Under the pieces are notes generated by a model, which had not been told where the DNA came from, did not search any database, and saw only the letters and a program-made list of their open reading frames with translations. Shown here piece by piece: positions 8,363-16,599 of a stretch of DNA of 64,000 nt. The stretch spans positions 1 to 64,000 of the forward strand of contig CAJUOT010000010.1 of assembly GCA_910588135.1 (NCBI GenBank), written 5' to 3'. This stretch comes from an uncultured Oscillospiraceae bacterium (GTDB lineage: Bacteria > Bacillota > Clostridia > Oscillospirales > Oscillospiraceae). Position numbers and translations under genes: made by a program. Numbering within the stretch: the stretch's first letter is position 1; every line of letters starts with the position of its first letter.

Positions 8363-8962
8363 ATGAACATCGTCTGTTTGGATATGGAGGGTGTGCTGGT
8401 CCCCGAGATCTGGATCGCCTTTGCCCAGGCCAGCGGCATCCCGGAGCTGCGCCGCACCACCCGGGACGAGCCGGACTACGACAAGCTGATGCGCTGGCGG
8501 CTGGGCGTGCTCAAAGAGCATGGCCTGGGCCTGAAGGAGATTCAGGCGGTTATCGCCACCATCGACCCCCTCCCCGGCGCGAAGGAGTTTCTGGACGAGC
8601 TGCGCACCCTCACCCAGGTGGTGATCCTCTCCGACACCTTCGAGCAGTTTGCCAAGCCCCTCATGGCCAAGCTGGGCTGGCCCGCCCTGTTCTGCAACAC
8701 CCTGGAAGTCGCCCCGGACGGCGGAATCACCGGCTACCAGATGCGCTGCCCCAAATCCAAGCTCACCACGGTGAAGGCCCTCCAGTCCTGCGGGTTTGAC
8801 ACCATCGCCGCCGGGGACAGCTTCAACGATTTGGCCATGATCCAGGCGGGCAAGGCGGGCTTCCTGTTCAAGTCCACCGACCAGATCAAGGCGGACTACC
8901 CGGACATTCCCGCCTTCGAAGAGTTCGACGACCTGCTGGCGGCTATTAAAAAGGCCCTGTAG
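8363..8962 (+). CDS. thrH: ThrH-type phosphoserine phosphatase / phosphoserine:homoserine phosphotransferase
   Basis: The protein has 199 residues, the usual ThrH length. HAD motif I has the ThrH-specific form CLDMEGVLVPE (nucleophile D7, with Glu in place of the usual second Asp). Motif II serine is in ILSDTFEQF, and motif IV is AAGDSFNDLAM. ThrH dephosphorylates phosphoserine and can transfer the phosphate to homoserine, linking serine and threonine synthesis. Its place after an Lrp-aminotransferase pair supports an amino-acid role. The stop codon TAG lies inside the terminal repeat of the following repeat element. Confidence 0.9.
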   Translation: MNIVCLDMEGVLVPEIWIAFAQASGIPELRRTTRDEPDYDKLMRWRLGVLKEHGLGLKEIQAVIATIDPLPGAKEFLDELRTLTQVVILSDTFEQFAKPLMAKLGWPALFCNTLEVAPDGGITGYQMRCPKSKLTTVKALQSCGFDTIAAGDSFNDLAMIQAGKAGFLFKSTDQIKADYPDIPAFEEFDDLLAAIKKAL

Positions 8963-9081
8963 GGCGCGACGGTCTCGCCTTCGGCTCGGTCGGCGATGGA
9001 CGAGCGCCACCGGCGCTCATCGCCCCGGCGCGCCGCCGGATTTTTCCAAAACACGGCGGGCCGAGGTCGTCCCGCCCTACA
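8958..9081. repeat. Palindromic repeat element, family B copy 1
   Basis: The element of about 124 bases is bounded by inverted ends TGTAGGGCGCGAC and GTCGTCCCGCCCTACA. A shorter relative lies at 19974-20056. An inner inverted repeat surrounds GGCGCTCATCGCC. The left end supplies the thrH stop codon. Confidence 0.75.
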
Positions 9082-9112
9082 CCCCACATCTCCCTCGAAA
9101 AGAGGTATGAAT

Positions 9113-10402
9113 ATGGACGGTTTATTTGAACATCTCCCCTTCAAGCCCGCCGACATCCTCCTGCCCCGGGACTGCGACTACGACAAGTGGGCCGTGGTGG
9201 CCTGCGACCAGTACACCTCCCAGCCCGAGTACTGGGAGCGGGTGGAGGAGCGGGTGGGCCGCGCCCCCTCCGCCCTGCGGCTGATCCTGCCCGAGAGCAG
9301 CCTGGACGGCCCCCAGGTGGAGATGGACATCACCGACATCAACGCCACCATGGCGGCCTACTTGCGGGAAGGCCGGTTCAAAACCCTGCCCAACGCCATG
9401 GTGTACGTGGAGCGCACCCTCTGGAACGGCAGGGTGCGCCGGGGACTGGTGGGTATGGCGGACCTGAAGGAGTACGACTACGAGCCGGGTTCAGACGCCC
9501 TGGTCCGGGCCACCGAGGGGGTGGTCATGTCCCGCATCCCGCCCCGGATCGCCGTGCGCAAAAACGCCCCCATTGAGCTGCCCCACGCCATGCTGCTGGC
9601 CGACGACCCGGACTGTACCGTCATCGAGCCCCTGTCCGCCCAGACAGCGCGTATGGAGCTGCTGTACGATTTCGACCTGATGGAGCGGGGCGGCCACGTG
9701 AAGGGCTGGCTGCTGGGGGAAGGGCAGCTTGCCCAGGTTGCCGCCGCCCTGTCCGCCCTGGCGGAGCCCGCCGCCTTCAACGCCCGGTACGGCACGGAGC
9801 ATGAGCCTGTGATGCTCTTCGCCATGGGGGACGGCAACCACTCCCTGGCCACCGCCAAGGAGTGCTATGAGCGGCAGAAGCGGCTTACGCCCCCCGAAAA
9901 ATGGGACGCCCTCCCCGCCCGGTACGCCCTGTGCGAGCTGGTCAACCTCCACGACGGCAGCCTGGAGTTCGAGCCCATCCACCGCGTGGTGTTCCACACC
10001 GATCCCCCCGCCCTGCTGGACGCCCTGGTGCGGGCCTACCCCGGCTCCCGCCGGGATAAGGCGGCGGCAGGGGACGGCCTGCCCCTGCGCTATGTGTGCG
10101 CCGGGGGCGAAGGCGTGGTCACCGTGCCCGCCTCCGCCGCCCGCCTGCCTGTGGGCGCCCTCCAAAACTTTTTGGACGGCTACCTCATGGACCACCCCGG
10201 CCGGGTGGACTACATCCACGGCGAGAGCGTGGCCCGGGAGTTCGCCGCCCGGTCCGGCAACATCGCGTTCCTGCTGCCCCCCATGGACAAGGAGGCCCTG
10301 TTCCCCGACCTCATCCACGACGGGGTGCTCCCCCGCAAGACCTTTTCCATGGGAAGCGCCCACGACAAGCGCTTCTATCTGGAGGCGCGGAAAATCCGCT
10401 GA
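9113..10402 (+). CDS. DUF1015 family protein
   Basis: The predicted protein has 429 residues from ATG 9113. This ATG was preferred to ATG 9107 because the AAAAGAGG site is seven bases from it and only one base from the other. The DUF1015 hallmark FAMGDGNHSLATAK lies near residue 240, and the sequence is colinear with the family throughout (opening FKPADILLPRD). The family is widespread in anaerobes and lacks a proven activity. The gene often sits near serine-metabolism genes, and here thrH is directly upstream, which is consistent with that. Confidence 0.85.
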   Translation: MDGLFEHLPFKPADILLPRDCDYDKWAVVACDQYTSQPEYWERVEERVGRAPSALRLILPESSLDGPQVEMDITDINATMAAYLREGRFKTLPNAMVYVERTLWNGRVRRGLVGMADLKEYDYEPGSDALVRATEGVVMSRIPPRIAVRKNAPIELPHAMLLADDPDCTVIEPLSAQTARMELLYDFDLMERGGHVKGWLLGEGQLAQVAAALSALAEPAAFNARYGTEHEPVMLFAMGDGNHSLATAKECYERQKRLTPPEKWDALPARYALCELVNLHDGSLEFEPIHRVVFHTDPPALLDALVRAYPGSRRDKAAAGDGLPLRYVCAGGEGVVTVPASAARLPVGALQNFLDGYLMDHPGRVDYIHGESVAREFAARSGNIAFLLPPMDKEALFPDLIHDGVLPRKTFSMGSAHDKRFYLEARKIR

Positions 10403-10411
10403 AACGTTGAA

Positions 10412-10443
10412 AAATCCCTCCCGGCCCAAGCCGGGAGGGATTT
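10412..10443. terminator. Bidirectional terminator
   Basis: A 14-bp stem (AAATCCCTCCCGGC arm, CCAA loop) has A and T tracts on the two sides. It separates the DUF1015 gene from the convergent small-protein genes. Confidence 0.85.
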
Positions 10444-10450
10444 CTCTGCG

Positions 10451-10648
10451 TCACATGATGCTGTCGTCATAATCGTCGAACTCGGAGGGCTGGAAGCAGC
10501 GGTCCGCCCGCTTCTCCTCCACCTTGTCCGCCACGCTGTCGATCAAATCCATGATATGGTCCCAAAACGCCACCACGGCGCACACTACGGCGGCCAGCGC
10601 CATCACCGCCGCCACGATCTTCAACACGAGCCCCACAGACTTTTTCAT
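10451..10648 (-). CDS. Small single-helix membrane protein (65 aa)
   Basis: One hydrophobic helix (about residues 5-28) is followed by a charged tail with an EEKRADRCFQPSEFDD stretch. A very strong ribosome site (AAGGAGGT, 6-7 bases before ATG 10648) supports expression. Its helix resembles that of the 36-residue protein encoded just upstream (shared AAVxCAVVA motif). It may be a stress- or envelope-related microprotein; no family is recognised. Confidence 0.7.
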   Translation of the reverse strand: MKKSVGLVLKIVAAVMALAAVVCAVVAFWDHIMDLIDSVADKVEEKRADRCFQPSEFDDYDDSIM

Positions 10649-10664
10649 AACCGTACCTCCTTTG

Positions 10665-10775
10665 TCAGTCGGCGTCCCGGAGGGACGCGCACAGGTGGGC
10701 CACCACCGCGCAGGCCACCGCCGCCGCCGTCAGGGCGACCGCCGTGGTCTTCAAAATAAAGCTGGCAATTTTCAT
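10665..10775 (-). CDS. 36-residue hydrophobic microprotein
   Basis: ATG 10775 follows GAGGAGGGACAGCCT, a near-ideal ribosome site. The 36 codons encode one transmembrane helix starting MKIASFILKTTAVAL and ending in the polar tail CASLRDAD. The helix carries the motif AAAVACAVVAH, similar to the downstream 65-residue protein. The two lie 16 bases apart on the same strand and look like an operon made by duplication. It is short enough to be missed by standard gene callers. Confidence 0.65.
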   Translation of the reverse strand: MKIASFILKTTAVALTAAAVACAVVAHLCASLRDAD

Positions 10776-10869
10776 AGGCTGTCCCTCCTCATATGGATGG
10801 TATTAGTGTACACGATTTTGGAGAAAATTACAATATACAATTTTGCCAACCGCTGTCAAAAACGGGGCC

Positions 10870-10898
10870 TTGACAAACTTTCCCGTTTTGCGTATACT
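10870..10898 (+). promoter_or_regulatory. Promoter of the T-box / valS operon
   Basis: A consensus TTGACA and TATACT are separated by 17 bases, ending 16 bases before the first conserved T-box leader motif. Confidence 0.85.
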
Positions 10899-10914
10899 GA
10901 TGGGGCAAAAGGCG

Positions 10915-11136
10915 AGGAAGGGAAGCAGTACCCCTCCCCCTCCGCTTCAGAGAGCGGCCGGTTGGTGGAAGGCCGCGCGGAGGCAGGGCGAAGTGGTCCC
11001 CGAGCCGCGGCGCCGAACTTTGAGTAAGCCCCGCCGTCCGCCCGCGTTAAGGGAGTCGAGCGCCCCGTCAAGGGGAATTCGGGTGGTACCGCGGATTTTT
11101 GTCCGCCCCGAGCCATATTGGCTCGGGGCGTTTTTT
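10915..11136 (+). promoter_or_regulatory. T-box riboswitch leader (valine tRNA)
   Basis: Stem I begins AGGAAGGGAAGCAGTA and has the conserved AGAGAGC and GGTGGAAG elements of the apical loop region. The invariant T-box sequence GGGTGGTACCGCGG is at 11081-11094. The competing terminator (GCCCCGAGCC arm, six T) is at 11105-11136. The element reads through when uncharged tRNA pairs with it. The stretch GTGGTC near 10991 contains valine codons and is the likely specifier region, in line with valS downstream. The specifier loop was not folded, so the exact codon is not assigned. Confidence 0.93.
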
Positions 11137-11146
11137 GTTGGGAGGG
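11120..11146 (+). repeat. Terminator-arm direct repeat, copy 1
   Basis: This 27-base stretch, starting GGCTCGGGGCGTTTTTTGTT, is the 3' arm and T run of the T-box terminator plus the next ribosome site. It recurs with one mismatch at 11677-11703, in front of the second YcxB-like gene. It marks a tandem duplication. Confidence 0.8.
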
Positions 11147-11152
11147 GAGAGA

Positions 11153-11674
11153 ATGTATTATCAATTCAAGCTGGACGGCTACACCTTCCAGGACCTGATG
11201 GCTCTCAACCGCGCCATGGCGAGGCTCTACCGGCGGGGGCGCACCGCGGCATCCCGGACCGTCCGCTTTTTCATGGGGCTTCTGATGCTGGCCATGAGCA
11301 GTCTGGTCCTGGTCGGGGGCATCTCCATCCCGCTGGGGATCATGCTGGTGGTGCTGGGCGTCGTCTATCTGTGTCTGGCCGTTTTCCACTACCGCCTCAG
11401 CGCGTGGCACAGCTCCCGGCTGCAGCTGAAGGACGCGGGCGAGCTCACCGTCACCCTGGACGATACCGGCGTCCGGGAGCATGGCCGCAAGGGGGAGGGC
11501 TTTTACCCCTACGCCAGCTTTATCGGGTGCGCCCACAGCCGGGAGCGCTATTTCCTCTTTTTGGACAAAAGGCACGCCGTCATCCTGCCTGAGGCGGCCA
11601 TCGCCGTGGGCGACCCCGCCGCCCTGGGGGCCAAGCTGGCGGAGAAGTTCGACGGCTCCATCCAGGAGGTATGA
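11153..11674 (+). CDS. YcxB-like membrane protein, first gene after the T-box
   Basis: The protein has 173 residues from ATG 11153 (GGGAGGGGAGA just upstream). It opens with a short N-terminal region (FKLDGYTFQDLMALNRAM), has two adjacent transmembrane helices (about 40-58 and 61-82), and then a soluble YcxB-type C-terminal domain containing TVTLDDTGVREHG and YFLFLDKRHAVILP. YcxB-like proteins are bacterial membrane proteins of unknown function. Lying between a valine T-box and valS, it should be induced by valine tRNA starvation. Confidence 0.75.
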   Translation: MYYQFKLDGYTFQDLMALNRAMARLYRRGRTAASRTVRFFMGLLMLAMSSLVLVGGISIPLGIMLVVLGVVYLCLAVFHYRLSAWHSSRLQLKDAGELTVTLDDTGVREHGRKGEGFYPYASFIGCAHSRERYFLFLDKRHAVILPEAAIAVGDPAALGAKLAEKFDGSIQEV

Positions 11675-11676
11675 GC

Positions 11677-11703
11677 GGCTCGGGGCGTTTTTCGTTGGGA
11701 GGG
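11677..11703 (+). repeat. Terminator-arm direct repeat, copy 2
   Basis: This copy matches 11120-11146 except at one base. It carries only the 3' arm of the terminator stem, so it cannot form the hairpin. The copy sits between the two YcxB-like genes. Confidence 0.8.
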
Positions 11704-11709
11704 ATCATC

Positions 11710-12273
11710 GTGTTCAGGGTAAAACTCGTTTACGATCAAGAGGATATGATGGCGCTGTTCCACGCCACCTGGCCCCGCAGGAGCGGGAGGTGGTATCCCA
11801 TTCTGCGCAGGGCCGGGCTGGTTGTGGGCATCCTCTTGATCGCGATGGCCGTTGCCGCCGGGTTCAGGGCCTGCGCCCATGAGCTGTCCGCCTCCTTTTC
11901 CGGCGGGGGCTATCGGCCGGACGCCTTTGTCCGCGTTGGCATCATCTTCACCGCCGCCTTGGGACTCTCTCTGGCAGCACCGAACAGCGGCTGGTTCTGG
12001 AAAAGGGCTGTCTGGAAAAACTACAAGGAAAAGGGAACCGAGCTGGAGTTCTGTTTTTCGGAGGACGGCTTTACCGTCACCGTGCCCACGTGCAGCAGCG
12101 ATTTTTCTTATGCGGGCATTGAGAAAATATATGAGGATACCGGCCACTTCGTGCTGATGCTGCCCTCGGGAGCCGGTTACGTGCTGCGCAAGAGCTCCTT
12201 TACCCAGGGAGACCCGGCGGAGTTCGGCCCCTGGCTGGCCCAAAAAACAGAAAAACAGCTGATCCAGATTTGA
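11710..12273 (+). CDS. YcxB-like membrane protein, second copy
   Basis: The protein has 187 residues from GTG 11710. That start is preferred because GGGAGGG lies 6 bases upstream and because the resulting N-terminus (FRVKLVYDQEDMMAL) aligns with that of the first copy. An upstream ATG at 11671 overlapping the previous stop is the alternative. It has two hydrophobic segments (about 35-55 and 75-93) and a YcxB-like C-terminal domain (FCFSEDGFTVTVP, HFVLMLPSGAGYVLRK). Sequence similarity to the first copy is modest, so the duplication is old. Confidence 0.72.
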   Translation: MFRVKLVYDQEDMMALFHATWPRRSGRWYPILRRAGLVVGILLIAMAVAAGFRACAHELSASFSGGGYRPDAFVRVGIIFTAALGLSLAAPNSGWFWKRAVWKNYKEKGTELEFCFSEDGFTVTVPTCSSDFSYAGIEKIYEDTGHFVLMLPSGAGYVLRKSSFTQGDPAEFGPWLAQKTEKQLIQI

Positions 12274-12305
12274 TCGGTTATCTTATGAAAGGACAGTGAG
12301 CAGAT

Positions 12306-14963
12306 ATGAACAAGGAATTACCCAAGGTCTACGAGCCCCAGGAGGTGGAGGGCCGCGTCTACCGCGCCTGGGAGGAAAACGGCTGCTTCAAGGGCGTGCG
12401 CGACCCGGATAAGAAGCCCTTCACCATCGTCATGCCTCCCCCCAACGTCACCGGCCAGCTCCACATCGGCCACGCCATGGACGACGCCATACAGGATATG
12501 CTCATCCGCTACAAGCGGATGCAGGGCTACGCCGCGCTGTACCTGCCCGGCACCGACCACGCGGGCATCGCCACCCAGATCAAGGTGGAGGAGGAGCTGC
12601 GCACCAAGGAGGGCCTCACCCGCCACGACCTGGGCCGGGAGAAGTTCCTGGAGCGCGTCTGGGACTGGAAGCACAAGTACGGCAACCGCATCGTGGAGCA
12701 GCAGAAGAAGCTGGGCGTGTCCGCCGACTGGGAGCGCTCCCGCTTCACCATGGACGAGGGGCTGAGTAAAGCCGTCCGGCACGTGTTCGTCAGCCTCTAT
12801 GACAAGGGGCTGATCTACAAGGGCTCCCGCATCGTCAACTGGTGCCCCCACTGCGTCACGGCGCTGTCCGACGCGGAGGTGGAGTACCAGGACAAGCCCG
12901 GAAACCTCTGGCACATCAAGTACCCCATTGTGGGAGAGCCGGGGCGGTACGTCATCGTGGCCACCACCCGGCCCGAGACCATGCTGGGCGACACCGGCGT
13001 GGCCGTCAACCCCAATGACGGACGCTATCAGGACCTCATCGGAAAGAAATGCCTGCTGCCCCTGATGGACCGGGAAATTCCCATCGTGGCGGACGAGTAC
13101 GTGGATTTGGAGTTCGGCACCGGCTGCGTGAAGATGACCCCCGCCCACGACCCCAACGACTTCGAGGTGGGTTTAAGGCACAACCTGGACACCATCCGGG
13201 TGCTGGACGACCACGGCGTGGTCAACGAGAACGGCGGAAAGTACCAGGGGCTCGACCGCTACGAGGCCCGCAAGGCCGTCATCGCCGATCTCGAGGCGCT
13301 GGGCCTGCTGGAAAAGATCGAGGCCCACCAGCACAACGTGGGCACCTGCTACCGCTGCCACAACGACGTGGAGCCCATCATCTCCGCCCAGTGGTTTGTG
13401 AAGATGGAGCCGCTGGCAAAGGAGGCCCTGCGGGTGGTCAACGAGGGCGAGACCAAATTCGTCCCCGAGCGGTTCACCAAGACCTACACCAACTGGATGG
13501 AAAACGTCCACGACTGGTGCATCTCCCGCCAGCTGTGGTGGGGCCACCAGATTCCGGTGTGGTACTGCGCCCACTGCGGCAAAATGACCGTGTCCGAGAC
13601 CGACCCCGCCCAGTGCGAGCACTGCGGCTCCAAGGACATCACCCGGGACCCCGACGTGCTGGACACCTGGTTCTCCTCCGCCCTGTGGCCCTTCTCCACC
13701 CTGGGCTGGCCGGAGGAGACCGAGGACCTCAAGTACTTCTACCCCACCGACGTGCTGGTCACCGGCTACGACATCATCTTCTTCTGGGTGTCCCGGATGA
13801 TCTTCTCCGGCTGTGAGCACACCGGCAGGCCCCCCTTCCACACCGTGCTCATCCACGGCCTGGTGCGGGACGACAAGGGCCGCAAGATGTCCAAATCCCT
13901 GGGCAACGGCATCGACCCGCTGGAGATGGCGGAGAAATACGGCGCGGACGCTTTGCGCTTCAACCTCATCACCGGCAACGCCCCGGGCAACGACACCCGC
14001 TTCTTCGTGGAGAAGTGCGAGGCCATGCGCAACTTCGCCAACAAGATCTGGAACGCCAGCCGCTTCGTGCTGATGAACCTGACCATCGGCCGGTGCGCCC
14101 TGCCCGATCAGCTGGAGCAGGAGGACAAGTGGATTCTGTCCCGGCTCAACCGGGTGGTGAAAGAGGTCACCGAGAACATGGACGCCTATGAGCTGGGGGT
14201 GGCCTCCGCCAAGGTGTACGACTTCATCTGGAGCGACTACTGCGACTGGTATATCGAGTTCACCAAGGCCCGCCTCCAGGGGGAGGACGAGGGTGCCAAG
14301 GAGCAGGCCCAGCAGGTGCTGGTGTATGTGCTCACCGAGACACTGAAGCTGCTGCACCCCTTCATGCCCTTTATTACCGAGGAAATCTGGCAGGCCCTGC
14401 CCCGCGAGGAGGGCTGCGAGGCCAAGTTCTTGATGATGGACGCGTGGCCCGTGTACCGGGAGGCGCTGGACTTCCCGGAAGAGGAGAAGGCGGTGGGCCT
14501 CATCATCGACGCGGTGCGGGCCATCCGGGGCAAGCGGGCGGAGCTGAACGTGCCCCCCTCCAAGCGCTCCCACGTCACCATCGCCACCATGGAGCAGGAG
14601 GCATTCGCCCAGGGCGCGCCCCTGCTCCAGCGGCTGGCCTGGGCCAGCGAGGTGTCCGTCATCGGCCACGGCGAGGCGGGCAGCAGCGACGAGATGATGA
14701 AAAAGGGTCTGGTGGAGCTCCAGACTTACGCCGCGCGGATTTTCCTGCCCCTGGCCGAGCTGGTGGACATGGAAAAGGAGCGGGCCCGGGTGGAAAAAGA
14801 GCTGAAAAAGAACGCCGGAGAGCTGGACAAACTGAACGCCAAGCTGTCCAACCCCGGGTTCCTGAACAAAGCCCCGGAGGAGGTGGTGGCCGCCGAGCGT
14901 GACCGGGCCGCGAAACTGGAGGTTCTGGTGAAAAAGCTCCAGGATCAGCTTGCCACCATGTAA
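12306..14963 (+). CDS. valS: Valine--tRNA ligase
   Basis: This class I synthetase charges tRNA-Val and edits threonine. It has 885 residues, normal for bacterial ValS. HIGH is at 53-56, KMSKS at 527-531, and the editing (CP1) domain lies between them with TTRPETMLGD. A C-terminal coiled coil (about 825-885, ELKKNAGELDKLNAKLS) clamps the tRNA. Cys pairs near residue 420-440 (CAHCG, CEHCG) form a zinc knuckle. It is the third gene of the T-box operon, 32 bases after the second YcxB-like gene, so its supply follows valine tRNA charging. Confidence 0.98.
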   Translation: MNKELPKVYEPQEVEGRVYRAWEENGCFKGVRDPDKKPFTIVMPPPNVTGQLHIGHAMDDAIQDMLIRYKRMQGYAALYLPGTDHAGIATQIKVEEELRTKEGLTRHDLGREKFLERVWDWKHKYGNRIVEQQKKLGVSADWERSRFTMDEGLSKAVRHVFVSLYDKGLIYKGSRIVNWCPHCVTALSDAEVEYQDKPGNLWHIKYPIVGEPGRYVIVATTRPETMLGDTGVAVNPNDGRYQDLIGKKCLLPLMDREIPIVADEYVDLEFGTGCVKMTPAHDPNDFEVGLRHNLDTIRVLDDHGVVNENGGKYQGLDRYEARKAVIADLEALGLLEKIEAHQHNVGTCYRCHNDVEPIISAQWFVKMEPLAKEALRVVNEGETKFVPERFTKTYTNWMENVHDWCISRQLWWGHQIPVWYCAHCGKMTVSETDPAQCEHCGSKDITRDPDVLDTWFSSALWPFSTLGWPEETEDLKYFYPTDVLVTGYDIIFFWVSRMIFSGCEHTGRPPFHTVLIHGLVRDDKGRKMSKSLGNGIDPLEMAEKYGADALRFNLITGNAPGNDTRFFVEKCEAMRNFANKIWNASRFVLMNLTIGRCALPDQLEQEDKWILSRLNRVVKEVTENMDAYELGVASAKVYDFIWSDYCDWYIEFTKARLQGEDEGAKEQAQQVLVYVLTETLKLLHPFMPFITEEIWQALPREEGCEAKFLMMDAWPVYREALDFPEEEKAVGLIIDAVRAIRGKRAELNVPPSKRSHVTIATMEQEAFAQGAPLLQRLAWASEVSVIGHGEAGSSDEMMKKGLVELQTYAARIFLPLAELVDMEKERARVEKELKKNAGELDKLNAKLSNPGFLNKAPEEVVAAERDRAAKLEVLVKKLQDQLATM

Positions 14964-15018
14964 TTTTTTCCAGCTGCAATTGTCCCTTCGGCAAATTGTG
15001 ACCTGACAAATCCAGTAT

Positions 15019-15063
15019 AATGAGCGCGATACGGGAAATTTCCCGTACCGCGCTCATTTTTTT
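15019..15063 (+). terminator. Terminator of the valS operon, with TATAAT in its left arm
   Basis: A 40-base near-perfect palindrome (one A/C mismatch) is followed by seven T. TATAAT at 15016-15021 overlaps its left edge. No good -35 box lies 16-18 bases upstream, so a promoter here for the sigma-F operon is only a possibility. Confidence 0.85.
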
Positions 15064-15081
15064 GCAAAGAAGGGACAAGCC

Positions 15082-15387
15082 ATGCCCATCACCGTCACCA
15101 GCCGGGACAGCGCGCTGACCGCAGCCCTGACCGGCGAGATCGACCACCACGGCGCCCGGGAGATGATGACCCAGCTGGACCTGATCATCGCCGAACGCCT
15201 GCCAAAGCGCCTGGTGCTGGACCTGTCCGGCGTCACCTTTATGGACAGCTCGGGCATCGCCGTGCTGCTGCGCGCCCTGCGGCAGATGGGGCGAACCGGC
15301 GGCACCCTGCGGGTGGCCAACATCCCCGCCCAGGCCAGAAGGGTGCTGGACGCCGCCGGGGTGGGCCGGCTCATTACCTTAGATTGA
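15082..15387 (+). CDS. spoIIAA: Anti-sigma F factor antagonist SpoIIAA
   Basis: This small STAS-domain protein frees sigma F from SpoIIAB in the forespore when dephosphorylated. It has 101 residues, slightly shorter than the Bacillus protein. The phosphorylated serine is in FMDSSGIA (S56/S57). AAGAAGGGAC lies just before the start. It is the first gene of the canonical spoIIAA-spoIIAB-sigF operon and shows that the host can sporulate. Confidence 0.95.
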   Translation: MPITVTSRDSALTAALTGEIDHHGAREMMTQLDLIIAERLPKRLVLDLSGVTFMDSSGIAVLLRALRQMGRTGGTLRVANIPAQARRVLDAAGVGRLITLD

Positions 15388-15402
15388 GGAGGGCTACATA
15401 AG

Positions 15403-15846
15403 ATGAAAGCCATTGACCAGGTGACCGTCGCCTTCACCTCCCGCTCCGCCAACGAGGGCTTTGCCCGCGGCGTGGCGGCCTGTTTCGCCGCCCAGCTGGA
15501 CCCCACCCTGGACGAGCTGGCCGACATCAAAACCGCCGTGTCCGAGGCGGTGACCAACGCCATTGTCCACGCCTATCCGGACCGTCTGGGTAAAATCGTC
15601 ATGCGCCTGCGGCAGTTTGACGGCGGCGTGCTGGAGATTCAGGTGAAGGACTCCGGCGTGGGCATCCCGGACGTGGACAAGGCCCGCACCCCCCTGTTCA
15701 CCACCGGCGGCGAGGAGCGCTCCGGCATGGGTTTCACCATCATGGAGAGCTTTATGGACGGTTTGAAGGTGCGCTCCCACCCCGGGCGGGGCACCGCCGT
15801 CACCATGCGCAAGCGCCTTGCCCCCCGGGCGGGCGCCCCCAAGTGA
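15403..15846 (+). CDS. spoIIAB: Anti-sigma F factor SpoIIAB
   Basis: This GHKL-type serine kinase binds and inhibits sigma F and phosphorylates SpoIIAA. The protein has 147 residues. The N box is SEAVTNAIVHAY (E48, N52), the G1 box is VKDSGVGIPD (D83), and the ATP-lid/G2 region is GGEERSGMGF (103-111). GAGGAGG precedes ATG 15403. Its stop overlaps the GTG of sigF by four bases. Confidence 0.96.
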   Translation: MKAIDQVTVAFTSRSANEGFARGVAACFAAQLDPTLDELADIKTAVSEAVTNAIVHAYPDRLGKIVMRLRQFDGGVLEIQVKDSGVGIPDVDKARTPLFTTGGEERSGMGFTIMESFMDGLKVRSHPGRGTAVTMRKRLAPRAGAPK

Positions 15847-16556
15847 GGGGGCTGGACGCCCCCGCCCTGCTGGAAGCGGCCCAGGCCGGCGACAACGACG
15901 CCTGTGAGCGCCTGCTCATCGACAACAGCGGCCTGATCTGGTCGGTGGCCCGGCGGTACTACGGCCGCGGCGTGGACCCGGAGGACCTGTACCAGCTGGG
16001 CTGCCTGGGCTTCCTCAAGGCCATCCGGGGGTTTGACGCCGGCTACGGCACCCAGTTCTCCACCTACGCCGTGCCCAAGATCGCGGGGGAAATCAGGCGG
16101 TTTCTGCGGGACGACGGGGCGGTGAAGGTGAGCCGGGGCACCAAGGAGCGGGCCATGGCCCTGCGCCTGCGGCGGCAGGAGCTCACCCAGCGGCTGGGCC
16201 GGGAGCCCACGGTGGGGGAGCTGGCCGCCGCCACGGGGCTGGAGCCGGAGGACATCGCGGCGGCGGACACAGCGGTGCTGAGCGTGGCGTCCTTGCAGGA
16301 GGAGACGGGGGAGGACGGGTTCTCCCTGGAGGCGGTTCTGGGGGACGAGGGGATTGAGGACGAGTTGGTGGAGAAGCTGGCCCTCCGCCACGCCATCGAC
16401 CAGCTCTCCGAGCGGGAGCGGATGGTGATCCTGCTGCGGTTCTACAAGAACCTGACCCAGGACCGGGTGTCCAAGGTGCTGGGTGTGAGCCAGGTGCAGG
16501 TGTCCCGGATCGAGCGGCGGGCGGTGGCCCATCTGCGGGAGGCGCTGACAGAATAG
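15843..16556 (+). CDS. sigF: RNA polymerase sporulation sigma factor F
   Basis: Sigma F drives early forespore transcription. The protein has 237 residues from GTG 15843, coupled to spoIIAB through GTGA. Region 2 includes DLYQLGCLGFLKAIRGFD and FSTYAVPKIAGEIRRFLRDDG. Region 3 is about 105-150. Region 4 ends with the helix-turn-helix LTQDRVSKVLGVSQVQVSRIERRA. The size and operon position fix the identity as SigF rather than SigG. Confidence 0.96.
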   Translation: MRGLDAPALLEAAQAGDNDACERLLIDNSGLIWSVARRYYGRGVDPEDLYQLGCLGFLKAIRGFDAGYGTQFSTYAVPKIAGEIRRFLRDDGAVKVSRGTKERAMALRLRRQELTQRLGREPTVGELAAATGLEPEDIAAADTAVLSVASLQEETGEDGFSLEAVLGDEGIEDELVEKLALRHAIDQLSERERMVILLRFYKNLTQDRVSKVLGVSQVQVSRIERRAVAHLREALTE

Positions 16557-16596
16557 AGCCCGGACGGAGGTTTCACGCTCCGCCCGGGCTTTTTTG
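16556..16596 (+). terminator. Terminator of the spoIIA operon
   Basis: The stem of AGCCCGG and CGGAG arms with a seven-base loop is followed by six T, directly after the sigF stop codon. Confidence 0.9.
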
Positions 16597-16599
16597 TGG

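Noticed and set aside
8203..9081. CRISPR-like or attachment-site array
   Set aside because: The two repeat elements differ in sequence, are single copies here and have no spacer structure.
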